From: Bactrocera neohumeralis | Taxonomy: Eukaryota > Arthropoda > Insecta > Diptera > Tephritidae | Length of the DNA: 64,000 bases | Direction of reading: 5' to 3' | Assembly (NCBI RefSeq): GCF_024586455.1 | Contig: NC_065919.1 | Coordinates: forward strand, 12,502,368 to 12,566,367 | Shown: one piece after another, positions 23,041-34,474 of the stretch | How positions within the stretch are numbered: position 1 is the stretch's first letter | Layout of the letters: every line of letters begins with the position of its first letter | Notes under the pieces: model-generated | What the model saw: only the letters and a program-made list of their open reading frames with translations | Told to the model about the DNA's origin: nothing | Database searches by the model: none | Made by a program: the position numbers and the translations under genes

Positions 23041-23879
23041 TCATCAAAACAGTGGTACCACACCCTGTGGCCTATCCCTATTAACCTTTCGGTTACCGAC
23101 ATGTCGACCCAGGAATAACCATTTTCTAAATTACTTCATGGAAAATGAGTCTATATTTGGTATCTGAAATACAAGTACATCCCACTTATTCGACACCAGC
23201 TAAGACAAACAGTATTTGAACTTTGCCGTCCTTTTAAGTTGAGAAATTTGTACGTAAACTTACAAGTTCAAATACTTCTGGAATCTCCGCCATAAATTTC
23301 AAACATTACAAGTATATACCTACGACATATGTATTACTCTTATAAAGGTCAAAGGCCTAACATATTAATTTCAACAACACTATTTACGGTTAACCAAATG
23401 TTTGATCTAAATGCTACACTCACGAACAATTTACAACAAATAAACAATCAAATTTAATTGAGAAATTAAAACAAATAAAAAAGTAAAGCAATTCGTTTAA
23501 AAAGTATTTTCTTACCTAATAATGTCAACTCATCCGACCACGATAAAGGCACGCATACACGCATGCATGCATATATACACATACACACGAAGTTAGTGCA
23601 TTCAACGATATGATTTTCTCGGTTAACTCAGATTTCGTTGTCAAGTTCTGACATTTTGAACCTATTCCCCACTGCCCGTTCAAGCGGCGCTTATGTAAAT
23701 TGATGCAACGGTAAATTGAAATTGATATATCGAATGCGCGGAGATTTCGACTTTACAACGAACAAAACGAGTGTGCCATCACACCGACTTATACTTTTAT
23801 TAGCATTAGGGGTGTCCTCAATTTTAATAATTGCCTCATCATTTGGTTTTATTTGAAATCTGAAAAAACGTACGCTTAT
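23041..23879. other. spacer, nothing recognised
   Basis: AT-rich spacer with an ACGCATGCATGCATATATAC tract near 23560. No coding or transposon motif was found. Confidence 0.45.
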
Positions 23880-24830
23880 AGAATATGGTACCTTCTCTAT
23901 TTGGTTTTGCAGCTCAAATTATTTTCTCCAAGGGTAGTTTGAAGAGGTAGCACGAAATGAAGTCGCCTTGTCTGAAACCTCGTTTGGTATCGGACGGCTC
24001 GGAGAGATCCTTCCCGATCCTGACGAAGCTTTTGGTATTGCTTTACGTCAGTTTGCGAGGATACCAAATTCAGACAACGCGGCATTAAGTCAGCTCCTTT
24101 TCGTGCTATCAAAAGTAGGTTTGAAACCGACGAAGAGGTGGTGAGTATCGATCATCTTATAACACGTCTTTTCCAAGATTTGGCGCATGGTGAATATCTG
24201 GTCAGTTGTTGATTTTCCAGGTCTAAAGCCAAACCGTTTGGTATCGAACGGCTCGGAGAGATCCTTCCCGATCCTGACGGATCTTTTAGTATTGCTCAAC
24301 TTTAGTTTACACAGCCGTATTAGTTTTGCGGGGATACTAAATTCAGACATCTCGGCATAAAGGCGGCTGCTTTTCATGCTGTCAAAAGCAGCTTTGAAAT
24401 CGACAACGAGGTGGTGCGTGTCAATCCTTTTTTCATCGGTCTTTTCCAAGATTTGGCGCATGGTGAATATCTGGTCAGTTGTAGATTTTCAAGGCCTAAA
24501 GCCACTCTGATAAGGTCCAATCAGTTTGTTGACGGTGGGCTTTAATCTTTCACACAATACGCCCAATTGAATCGTACATGCGATGTTGAGGAGACCGTGG
24601 GATTAGGTAGTTGGCGCAGATTGTGGGGTCCCCTATTTGTGGTTTGGGCAAAGTACACTTAAATTCTCATCGTCGGGTATGCTTTCGTCCGACCATATTC
24701 TTCATCGCTGCCGTATTTGAATAGCGCGGCCGACAATTCATCAGCCCCCGCCGCTTTGTTGTTCTTCAGACGGGCGATTGCTATTCGAACTTCTTCATGG
24801 TCGGGCAATGGAACGTCATCATTGGGGAAT
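23880..24830 (-). mobile_element. LINE fragment (RTE-like) with internal tandem duplication
   Basis: The minus strand shows the N-terminal RT region LPDHEEVRIAIARLKNNKAA (about 24815-24760), then GFRPGKSTTDQIFTMRQILE, HHLVVDFKAAFDSMKSSRLY (first RT Asp in the FKAAFD motif), IPAKLIRLCKLKLSNTKRSV and SEPFDTK. The block from QIFTMRQILEKT to SEPFDTK then occurs a second time (24225-23980 after 24497-24237). Frameshifts and the duplication destroy the ORF. The part from the YADD motif to the 3' end is absent. Confidence 0.8.
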
Positions 24831-26599
24831 CAGGTTCGCCATCTCCTGGTGTTATGCTTGCACTGTCATTAAGTAGGCTGGAGAAGTGTTCCCTTCATAA
24901 TTTTAGTATGTTCTAGTCATCAGTCACTAGATCACCTCTTTAGGTCCTCAAATATATACAAATTCGATATATACGCAGAGGAAAGCTTAATTTTTGGAAA
25001 TCCGCATGTGGCTATAATTCCACAATTCAATTATGGCACCTGCAACTCTTATTGGACTGCTGTTATCGACTTCGATATTCCAATATGTCAAAGGATGCCA
25101 TTAATTCTTACTCCCATTCAGGCGTTATACAAAACTCCACCTGAGACGATTACAGGCTCTCGTTGAAGGGTTGCCCAGGAAGCGAAACGATGAATACTTA
25201 ACCAAAAAAAATAGTTGATCTTTCGTCACATGTAAAGCTGAGAACACCTACCTCAATTTCCTAGTATTATATTAATTTAACCATTATTTGTAAATTTTTT
25301 CGAACAAAAATCAAATTGCACATTGAAAAGGACATCCCTAACGCATATGAATGACGTTAACCAAACGCATACATTGAGTCGCTTGAAAATGTCAACAATG
25401 ATTGTAGCTTAATTCTGATGAAATCAACATGCCACATAACTGCACGCCACGGACACGTACTCATATACATATGTGGTACATATGTACATACTATACATCG
25501 CGATTTAAAGCCAAGCCAACCGAATTGTTGGAACATCAAGCGAACGCTAAGAGAATTCAATGTCAAAGTCAAACAAAATATTTATTTTACCAATTTATTA
25601 CACCGCTATATTTATATACTTATGTTTGTATGTGTATGGTTACATATTGTTGTTGCATTTCATTACTCGTTGTGGAAATATTGTGTCAAGTGCAGTTATG
25701 CTTTTCAAGCCGATGCATTGTGACATAAGAACACGACTGTCGCGTACGATTCCACAGGTCGCTGATGAGCACACGAATTTTTGTGTTTCATAAAAAGTGA
25801 GAAAAGTAATTGACGTGAAGGGGATAATGCGCTCGCCACTCACTGCCATTTAGTTGGTGAAATGGCATGCAATTGGATTTTGGGAGCCGGACTGGGAGAA
25901 CAAGTGACCACCTGTTGTGGAGCACAAGAAACGCTTGTGAACAAAGGCGTGTAATTATGAGCATAAGTATGTACATATGTATGTAAATAAATATAGTACA
26001 TGTAAGTGCATATGTATATGTATGTATGTAACTGAGAAGGTATGCGCCATACTTTGCTCCACCGCCGGACAAGTGTTGCAACATGCGTAAGTCATGTAAA
26101 GTACTCGAAAATTTGGAAAGTAATCATACATAAATATCAACATATGTACATATGTATATACTTATCTTACAGTTGTTTCAATTTTCATTAAGGCGAGATT
26201 TTTCAATCAAAATGCAATTACAACAAATTGAAATGACAATGAAAGAACCGAAAGGCAAACAGCAGAATGACTCTCGGAAATCTTACAGTAGATATATTTG
26301 TTATTATAACTGTTGTTTGTAATTAAGATGATGGGGCACGCACCCATGCAATGCCCCATACTTAGACATACATACAATCCTACAAACAAATGTATTTTTA
26401 TGAAGTACCGCAGCCCGCAAGTTTTGCACAGTTGTGTGAATCTGTATAAACAAGACCCATATCCTTATTGCCTCATCCAGCAACAGCAGTGTCACTATAG
26501 TTGCCACACACCGTCAGAAGTAAGAAACACTCGTACACTGAGAACTTTTGAAGAAACTCAACGCGTCTATAAACTTTGTTTGGTTAGCATATCTAGTTT
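24831..26599. other. gene-free region with ATGTAC-type microsatellites
   Basis: No exon recognised. Palindromic TACATATGTA-type tracts lie at 25460-25495 and 25968-26160. The open frames at 25357-26603 are mostly translations of these tracts. Confidence 0.45.
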
Positions 26600-27470
26600 C
26601 TGATACACTACGGAGCCCATTTGCATCCTTGAATTAAAGATCATGGAAGGTCTCGTTTTCAGCCTGTTACGTTGTTCATCTGGCACCCTGAATTAAAGTT
26701 CACGGAGAGTTTAGTTTTTGACCCATTATGAAGATCATCTGGAACCCTCATTTTACGTTTATTTTTTGACCCATTCTGAAGATCATCTGGAACCCTCATT
26801 TTACGTTTATTTTTTGACCCATTATGAAGATTATCTGGAACCCTAATTTAAAGATCACGGAAAATCTAGTTATTGACAAAGTATGGAGGTCTTCTGCTAC
26901 TCTGAATTAAAGATCACGAAAAGTCTAATTTTGGACTCATCTTAAACTCATGTCGAACGTCTAATTTGTGACAAACTATGAAGGTCATCTGAAAGCCTGG
27001 ATTAAAGTTCACGGGAAGTCTTGTTTTTGACGAACAATGGAGGTTTCCTGGAACACTGAATTAAAGTTCACGGAAAGTCTAGTTTGATCTAGACGAACTA
27101 TGGAGGTCATCTGAAACCCTAATTTAAAGATCACGGAAAGTCTAGTTTTTAACACACTGTGAAGCTCATTTGGAACTCTAATTTAAAGATCACGGAAAGT
27201 ATAGTTTTTTACCCATTATGTAGATCATCTGGAACCCTACTTTAAAGATCACTGAAAGCCTAGTTTTTGACAAACAATGGAAGTCATCTGAAACCCTGAA
27301 TTAAAGATCATGGAAATCCTAGTATTTGACACACTATGAACTAAACTGGAACGTTTAACTTGTGACACAGTATTAAGGTCATCTAGAACTATGAGTTAAA
27401 GACCACGGAAAGTCTAGTTTTAGACACATTCTGAACGTTATCTGGAACCCTGAATTAAAAATAACGAATA
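26600..27470. repeat. about 60-bp minisatellite, roughly 14 units
   Basis: Each unit contains, in order, GGTCATCTGGAACCCTGAAT, ATTAAAGATCACGGAAAGTC, TAGTTTTTGAC and ACACTATGAA. Units vary by substitution and small gaps, and two neighbouring units near 26740-26830 share an alternative CCTCATTTTACGTTTATTTT section, which indicates local unit duplication. No frame stays open across the array, so it is not a protein repeat. Confidence 0.9.
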
Positions 27471-30039
27471 CATTGATTAAGGGTTCAAGTTATACTTAGA
27501 AAAGGGTGTTTGAATTAACTTAAAATTATTTCAAGTTTCTAGAAACATTTTAATGAACAGTTAGTTCTAAAAATGACTGATAATTACGCATTGTTACACG
27601 TTAATAGATTTCTGGAGTTGCAAAACTAATGGTTTCATACTCAAAGAAAGTCCAGTTTATCACCGGAGTTTGAGTTTCAATGGTTAAATAAATACAAAAC
27701 AATATACGAAAGGGCTGAGTTCGTTGCTGCAACAAAACTGGTTCAGTCTACATATCAAGCAGATCCAATAAATGAGAAATATTGAAAAAAAGTCTACATG
27801 ATTAAGAGGCTAACTCTACAATATAATCACGTTGGAAAACTTATGGCATTTCGACCAAGAGTGACCTAACCTAAGCCAACCCAATTGCCATTGCGTGTAA
27901 GGCGCGCGAAGTCCTTGTCGTAAATCACATTTATTACGATATTTTTGAGGATTCCATTCAATTCTACTTATTTTATGAGCATTGGATACCAAAATTATTA
28001 AAAATGTACGAATTCCTTGAGACGAATTAACGACTAACCCAAAAAGGTGTTACAAGTGCGGATAATAATAAACAAAAAGCGCATCACACCTAATTATGAC
28101 GTCTTCAATTCTTTTACAAAGTCCACGCCACTTCAAATGCACCGTGTAGAGTGGTGTGCAATCAGCTGGATTATTGTTTGGATTCTTTATTCAATGATTT
28201 CAATGAAAATTGTGTTAAATAACGCAACCACAACACATCACACCCTGCCCCAATGCCGAGGCCATTGTTTGCGTTAGGGATAATGCCGCCTTTGCTCTTC
28301 ACACACACATACACACGCGCGCACACCAGCAGTCGGGCACAGGGACAGGCAGCGCTCAGGTACGACCACAACAACCGGATCGCCCCAACTTGAACCCGGT
28401 GGCCACGGCGCGTGTGGAATAACCGATTTAAATGCACCAACGCGCTGGACCGCTGCGCCGGTTATAACGCGCGAACGCATTTGTCCACAACGAAGAGTAG
28501 CAACGCGAATGCGTCCCACCACTCGTACTACATATAGAGTACAATTGTACATATGTACATTCATATATACACCGCTATATTGCGTCGGTCGGTTGGTGGA
28601 CCTCATGCGGTGTTAAGATGTCACACATAAATCTTTTCCGCATTTTTGCTGGCATTGCCATTGCATTCTGGTCATTCTTACCTGATTACCTTTTCATGCG
28701 GACAGCGCGCCGCGCACTTCACTGCCGCAGCGCCGCTCAACTGGTTCGGTTGGGGCTATGCGCCTGTCGCTTTGCTGTGCGCTCGCACATCGTCTCGTCT
28801 GTCCGTTAGTGTCTGCACTATTTGTACGTTTGTCTGTCTACTTTGTAGTTTTGATTGGCTATAGGCGGCCAGCTTGTGGGCAACGCAGGAATATGAAGGG
28901 TTTGCATGCGCAGTCAATTGCCCGGATTTTTCTTACTCTTGTTTCACGCTCATTGTCGGTTATGATTGTTTTTATTATAGGCTTTGGTTTTGTGTGTTTT
29001 TGTTGCTTTTTGATTTTACCTGCCTACAATGCTGCAAGATAAACCGCTATCGTGTTACATAATCCAGCGGCGCATCCTGCGTCCAGTAAACAAAGTCAGA
29101 GAAAATATTAAGTGTTTAAGTGAGTGCTGGAATGGCGCAACAATGGCAAGAGTAGGCGACTAAGCCATAAAACGCACACACACACACACACACAAGCGTG
29201 GTGATATTATTGTTTTTATTCAAGCGTATATATTTGCTATTTGGTAGCTATATGAACTGTTGGCCTCAACTAGTCGCAGTCAATTGAATTGGCATTCGAT
29301 CCCAGCTGGTCAGGTCATTCACCGGTGAACGCGCCGCAGTTCCTTCGGCCGCTTGTAAGTAGATAGCACTTGTGTGCGTCTCTGGTTTAATGCCCTGCAA
29401 AATGTGCACATCCCGTTGCACTCTACCTTGCTCTCCAATACGCCTCGGTGCGAGTAGTTAAATTCTTGATTAATCGCGTATCGGTCCGTGTGTGTTGGTG
29501 TAATGCCAATTTGCACCTCATTCAATCAGCGAACAACACATGCTACATGTTGCCCTCACCTACGGTCACACTTGTAGGCGCATGGAGGCATATTTTGTAA
29601 CTGTAAGCGTATTTGAACCAGCTTCGTGGGAGCTTCTAAGCTCAAACACACATTTTCTTCTACCTTACACGTTTTCGTACATCTTTTTATAAATAGCCCA
29701 TATGTTCCTGTCAGATTTCGAGCTCTAGGATATCGTAAATTTCTATGGATTTAGTTGGCTATCGAAAATTTCTCTTGGTTGTATTAGGAAATGGTAGTAT
29801 ATTAACCAGTTGCAATAATGTTTATGTAACTTAGTTTAGCCATAGTTTTCTTTTTATTATTTTACAAAAAAATAAGATGAACCGAGTCTACGAATTTGGC
29901 TAGGACATAGCATTTTTAGTATAAGCACAATTTTTACAATGGTGAAGTAACCAATCTGAATGGCTCGTGTAAATACTGGAAAGTAGAAGGGAAGCTGGTT
30001 CTTGCTCCAATGTGCGTCTTTTCCAGTATTTGTATGTCA
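27471..30039. other. gene-free region with AC microsatellites
   Basis: No exon recognised. It has an (AC)n tract at 29173-29194 and an ACACACACATACACACGCGC tract at about 28300-28320. CCTAACCTAAGCCAACCCAA at 27867-27886 is a diverged telomere-like or interspersed motif. The stretch 28250-28800 is GC-richer and may be regulatory, but nothing specific supports a gene. Confidence 0.4.
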
Positions 30040-30262
30040 TTTAAAAGTGGTGATATGGCTCAGAAGACGAAGAACGACCTGGGCGGCCAAACAAATTTTG
30101 TAAGACTGGAAGCATTACTGTTCTTGTTGTAGCGGCAAATCTCTGCCGAGTTGACAGTCCTTGACCGGATAAAAATCCGGGTCCATTCCTATTACGTAGA
30201 CCCGACTGTCCGTTCCCACGTTGAATACTGTTGTTAAACCCTATAAAAACAGGCAGATTCAT
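30040..30262 (-). mobile_element. LOA-like LINE 3'-terminal motif, copy 2
   Basis: Plus-strand phrases TTGTAGCGGCAAATCTCTGC, GAGTTGACAGTCCTTGACCG, GATAAAAATCCGGGTCC and TACGTAGACCCGACTGTCC are the reverse of the copies at 22927 and in the LINE at 52570-52935. GGATAAAAATCC can form a small hairpin. No coding sequence remains that I recognise. Confidence 0.6.
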
Positions 30263-30269
30263 TGGGAGT

Positions 30270-30790
30270 CACTCAAACAGCCATTCAAAACTTTAAAAAG
30301 TAGTCGGGTACATTCAAACCAAGGAAATTCGGTGCCTTATAAATTGGCGCTGAAGACGATTTTGCATGTCAGAGATGCTGCTTGAACGCTGCAGGATTCA
30401 GACTCTTGATAGAACATGGATCCATTACCACAACCAAGCGCAAAAAATCATATGTAAAACCTGGTCAACCAGCCAAATATACGACAAAGCCGATTATTCA
30501 CCGCAAAGCTCTGTATTTATTTTATGAGCTTCTAAGTCCGGGTGAAACCATTAAAGAGGAACGCTACCGACAACTACTCATCGAATTGAAGCGAACGATT
30601 GCCGAAGAAGTCAAGAATTTTCGATTAGACACGAAGCAATAATTTTCCATCATGACAACGCTAGACATCATGATATAAGACCGGTACAAAAACAAAAACT
30701 TTTTGAAAAACAGTGGCTGGGAACCCTTTTCCACCCTTTTGATAGCCCAGCCTTGCCCGTTCTGAGTGTTATTTGTGCCGGTCGAGGCAA
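30270..30790 (+). pseudogene. mariner transposase relic (fourth lineage)
   Basis: The open part (30382-30642) contains RKALYLFYELLSPGETIKEE and YRQLLIELKRTIAEEV, matching the block that follows the first catalytic Asp in mariner transposases (YELLSPGETI). After a stop it continues as degraded SIMTTLDIM (relative: LHDNARPH) and LKNSGWEPFSTL (relative: ELGWEVLPHP). The N-terminal DNA-binding part is very degraded. The LLSPGETI motif sets it apart from the three other lineages. Confidence 0.7.
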
Positions 30791-30825
30791 AACGCCTTTA
30801 CGGAAATACAATTCACATTAAAACG

Positions 30826-31570
30826 TCTTCTTCTTTATGGGCGTAGACACCGCTTACGTGATTATAGCCGTGTTTACAACAGCGCGTAAGTCGTTCTTCA
30901 TTTTCGCTGTTGGGCGCCAATTGGAGATTCCAAACGAAGCCAGGTCCTTCTCCACCTGGTCCTTCCAACATAGTAAAGGTCTTCCTCTTCCTCTGCTTAC
31001 CAGGCAGGTGCTGCGTCGAATACTTTCAGAGGTGGAGTGTTTTCGTTCAGACCACATACCAGCGTAGTCGCTATCTTTTAATTCGCTGAACTATGTCAAT
31101 GGCTTCGTATATCTCATACAGCTCATCGTTCCATCGAATACGGTATTCAGCGTGGTCAATGCGCAAAGGACCATAAATCTCCCACAGAACCTTTCAATCG
31201 AAAACTTGTATGTAAGGCCAACTCATCAGATGTTGTTAGTCTCCATGCCTCTGCACCATATAGCAAGACAGGGAGACTGAATGACTTGTAGAGTTTGGTT
31301 TTTGTTCATCGAAGTAGCACCTGTTGGCAAGAGATATCCTGTGTTGAATTTCGAAGCGGACATTGTTGTTGCTGTTAATAATGATTCCGAGATAGACGAA
31401 ATTATCTATGACTTCGATATTATGACGTCAACAGTGACGTGGGAGCCAAGTCATGAGTGCGACAACTGTTTGTATGCTGCCAGGAGATATTTCGCCTTCC
31501 TCTCGTTCACTACCAGACCCATTTGCTTCGCTTCTTTATCCATCCCGATGATATCGCTCTGCATAAAATC
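30826..31570 (-). mobile_element. LINE fragment (RTE-like), C-terminal RT region
   Basis: Minus-strand motifs include the EAKQMGLVVNE end of the RT palm, EVIDNFVYLG-type sequence, LLYGAEAWRLTTSDE, and at the end EEEDLYYVGRTRW and GRGRPLLCWKDQVEKDLASF, then the family tail (plus strand CTTCTTCTTTATGGGCGTAG at 30825-30844). Several frameshifts and deletions are present (for example the RTKTKLYKSL region is mostly lost). Confidence 0.75.
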
Positions 31571-33164
31571 GAGTTACGGAAATGAAATAGAATATGCGAG
31601 ATGATTTGAAATATTTTTCATATTATTTCCACATTAATTTCACCAGCGGCTACCTGTTCGAGTCCAAAGCCAACAGCACCAAACCCAAAGTGGCGCCAAC
31701 GTCCAGTCCATTCAATTTAGTAGCTGATTGCATAAACAGTTTACTAAATTAATTATATCATCATTAGGCAGTGGAGAGCCAACTAGACACGCCAACCTCA
31801 CTTGTAAGTTGACCACCCAAAGCGTAGATTGACAAAGTCTTCAAGTACGATAATTAAATTATGTAAAATATGTTGTTATAAATAACGATAAACGACATTA
31901 ACTACCGGCGAGGCTTCTTATCGAAATACGTACGTATATATAAGAGAGCGAGCTTTAAAGCACATACTGGAAAAAATCAACACAACTAACCGAAATTTAC
32001 CGAAAAGTTCAACGATAATGGACGCACAAGGCCGCTGATAAAGCAAGCGCCCAGAGTTGATAGCTTTCCCAGCTCAAAAATCAAACGTTAAGGCATGTAG
32101 ACGCTTAGCTTCACCAATTTCTTGAGTGGAGTAAGCACAAAGCTACGCTAAAAGTAACCTGCGATCGCACTACCGTAGATCATACGCACTGCGCGGCGCA
32201 GATAACTTTTAATGGCACTAATTTGTTAGGAAAAAAGTCAACCAAACGGGAATGTGGAAAGGCAGAGAGCCCGGCAGATATCAACAAATATCAAATGACA
32301 ATTGAACTAACCTCAAACGAAGGTGACTTTGAAAGAGTGTCTATCTGCTTGTAGAATTTATTGAAATTAACAACAATAACAATTAATAAAAATACAACAA
32401 ATCGTAGACAAATGCACAAAATCAATTAGGCAATGCACACATGCCTACAAACTGCAGACAAAGATAATAATAATAACAACAACAAACAGCAATAGCATAC
32501 CAATGCCATCCTGTTTGCCCAAAGTGAGTTTTCCAAAGCTGTGTCCCGTCTAAGTTTGTACAATCTCCAAGCGGTTTACTAAGCCTCATCAGCGGCGCGT
32601 ACGTGCATCTCATATTACAAGCCTGAGAACAGCGGCTAGCTGACTATCTGCCAGAATACGTGGAAGAACAAAGACTTTGACAACATTTTTTCTTGTTGTT
32701 ATTATGAAATGAATTGGTATTGTTTTTGTTTGGAAGCGTTATAAAAGTCAAAATACATTTGAGGTGATTAACTTCAAGACGACACAATTGCTTGAAGTCA
32801 AGACACCGTGGAAATAAAGTAAAAACAAAAATATTATCTAAGGAAGCATAAGCACGAGTGTAAACGAAGTTTTTGTACCCAGCGTACAACGGAGCGTACA
32901 ATGGTACAGTTTATGTCAGAGTTTAAGTACCATTAGTAGATGCAAAGTCCTAGTCACATATTTTATCAATGCAGTGGGTGAACATTCTCGTCTTCAGGCT
33001 GGAAATTAAAGTCCTTGCAGTCTCAAGCAGTGGTGACCATTATGATGACATAAGCTTATGCCTCGTATTCCTTATTTTAGGTCTGCATCAGGACTTACTC
33101 ACAAAGCAATTTTCACGTGAACACTTCAGAGTCATCTGATATTAACTTGCAGTATTGATCCGGG
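31571..33164. other. gene-free region; possible core promoter near 31934
   Basis: No coding exon found. A TATATATAAG box at about 31934-31943 is followed by GC-richer sequence and a very short ATG frame at about 32018. This could be an orphan promoter or a chance TATA-rich stretch. Confidence 0.35.
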
Positions 33165-33437
33165 AGGGAGGAGTCATGTTCTCTGAGCACCATTCATTTG
33201 GTAGTGGCCAGAAACAATTCTTTTACATATGGCTCAAACAGCTCACGACTTTCGAAAAATGAACATCCGTTTGAAGGCGAGCTAAAGTAAGAAGGCGACC
33301 CATCAATCGCCAGGGTTGTGCGCTGGGTTTGGTAGCCGCCGTGTAAAAAACGCCTCTTAATGAGAAAGAAACAATAGCCTGCTGTTGTAAATTTGGCTAT
33401 AACCGCGTAAGCGATGTCTACGCCAATAAAGACGAAG
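33165..33437 (+). mobile_element. mini-LINE: 5' module joined directly to LINE 3' end
   Basis: The part at 33165-33360 matches the module at 674-950 (GGAGGAGTCATGTTCTCTGA, GAACATCCGTTTGAAGGCGA, TGTGCGCTGGGTTTGG). After an AATGAGAAAGAAACAA joint it continues straight into the last about 70 bp of the RTE-like LINE (TTGGCTATAACCGCGTAAGC, GATGTCTACGCCAATAAAGA). The whole coding region is missing. The structure fits a non-autonomous derivative or a single large deletion. Confidence 0.65.
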
Positions 33438-34140
33438 TTAATCTGGTTTGAACTTACCTTCGCGCTGCCAGCTCAAAGTACTTTTAACTGCTACCATACG
33501 CCCTAACTCTCAATTCGGAACTGTACCGTCAATAATCGAACCGTCTGAAGGAAGCAGTTGTCCAGAAGCGGCCAGCTTTGGCCAGGTTAGGTTAAGAGGT
33601 CGATTCTCCGCCGGTCCGTTTTGTTGCCTAAAACTTCTAATGGAACATAAGACCCTTACAAATTGAAAAAGCGCTTTGCGCCTATCCCAAATACGTTGAA
33701 ACGGTAAATGTCAGTTTAGGCTATATCTCCTGGTTTGCCGAAGGTAAAATGCATTCATGCATATTTGACAATGTCCAACAAAAGCCCCTACCAAGATGAA
33801 CTTTTCTAAGAACTTCTGCCATCTACTCTAGGCCAAAAGCATCTTCCAGTCGCACAAGCGCCGGTCGTTACCCAGCGCCTACTAAGCGTATGCGAGGCCA
33901 TTGGTCCAGTGCTAGAACGCAAGACGCCAATGGAGATCCCACTCGGTCCCATTCTTATGCGAGCGGGTCAAGTTTTGGACAATAGCAGAGGATGGGTATA
34001 TTTATAGTAAAGCTTTTGCTGTTGGTCGGCATGCGAATTGAACTCGTTTTATGAAATGATAATTCAAATCTTTAACCATTCCACCACAGAGGCTGTCAAT
34101 ACCTTTAAAAACTGTCAAATGCCTTGAGCAACATATTGTG
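33438..34140 (+). other. possible degraded LINE gag-like region
   Basis: From about 33835 to 33985 one plus frame reads PKASSSRTSAGRYPAPTKRM-type sequence, a Ser/Arg/Pro-rich composition seen in LINE ORF1 proteins, and an overlapping frame is also open. No zinc knuckle or other decisive motif is present. The assignment is weak. The part at 33438-33666 has an open frame without a recognised domain. Confidence 0.25.
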
Positions 34141-34146
34141 CGCAGG

Positions 34147-34154
34147 TATAAAAG
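34147..34154 (+). promoter_or_regulatory. candidate TATA box (TATAAAAG)
   Basis: GTATAAAAGGGTGC is a strong metazoan TATA match. A possible initiator, TCATTATT, starts at 34168, slightly closer than the usual spacing of about 30 bp. The nearest ATG frame is at 34226. There is no independent evidence for transcription. Confidence 0.35.
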
Positions 34155-34225
34155 GGTGCAGGAACGCTCATTATTGAATTTAAATCGAAAGCGCCAGACT
34201 TAATCATTGCAGAAGTGGAAGATGT

Positions 34226-34474
34226 ATGGACTTTCAGCCAGTGAAAGCCGTCGTCCCGCTTCGTGGCAGGAGACGAGCACGCAACCGTCGCACAGCAGCG
34301 GCAAGTAGCGGCGGGAATGCATGGGCGCGCAGCAAGCACATGGGCGGTCATCAAACTCACGCACATGCTTACAACAACAACATCAATTCAAATTTGATGA
34401 GCGCTGCGATAACCACACCACCAACTTTTGGTGGCGTTTTAACGCTTTTCGTCTTCGAGATGTTGATTTTGTGA
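34226..34474 (+). CDS. hypothetical small protein (doubtful)
   Basis: An 82-codon frame beginning MDFQPVKAVVPLRGRRRARN lies about 55-80 bp below a good TATA box. The N-terminal half is Arg/Ala-rich, the middle is His/Asn-rich and the end is hydrophobic (GGVLTLFVFEML). I recognise no domain. An overlapping frame (34321-34632) is equally long, which argues that openness here may reflect GC-rich composition. It is listed because of the TATA context only. Confidence 0.15.
   Translation: MDFQPVKAVVPLRGRRRARNRRTAAASSGGNAWARSKHMGGHQTHAHAYNNNINSNLMSAAITTPPTFGGVLTLFVFEMLIL

Noticed and set aside
25357..26389. Overlapping small ORFs on both strands
   Set aside because: They mostly translate TACATATGTATG-type microsatellites and have no domain.
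31934..32035. Promoter and first exon of a host gene
   Set aside because: A TATA-like box is present, but the only ATG frame is seven codons long and no downstream coding exon was found.
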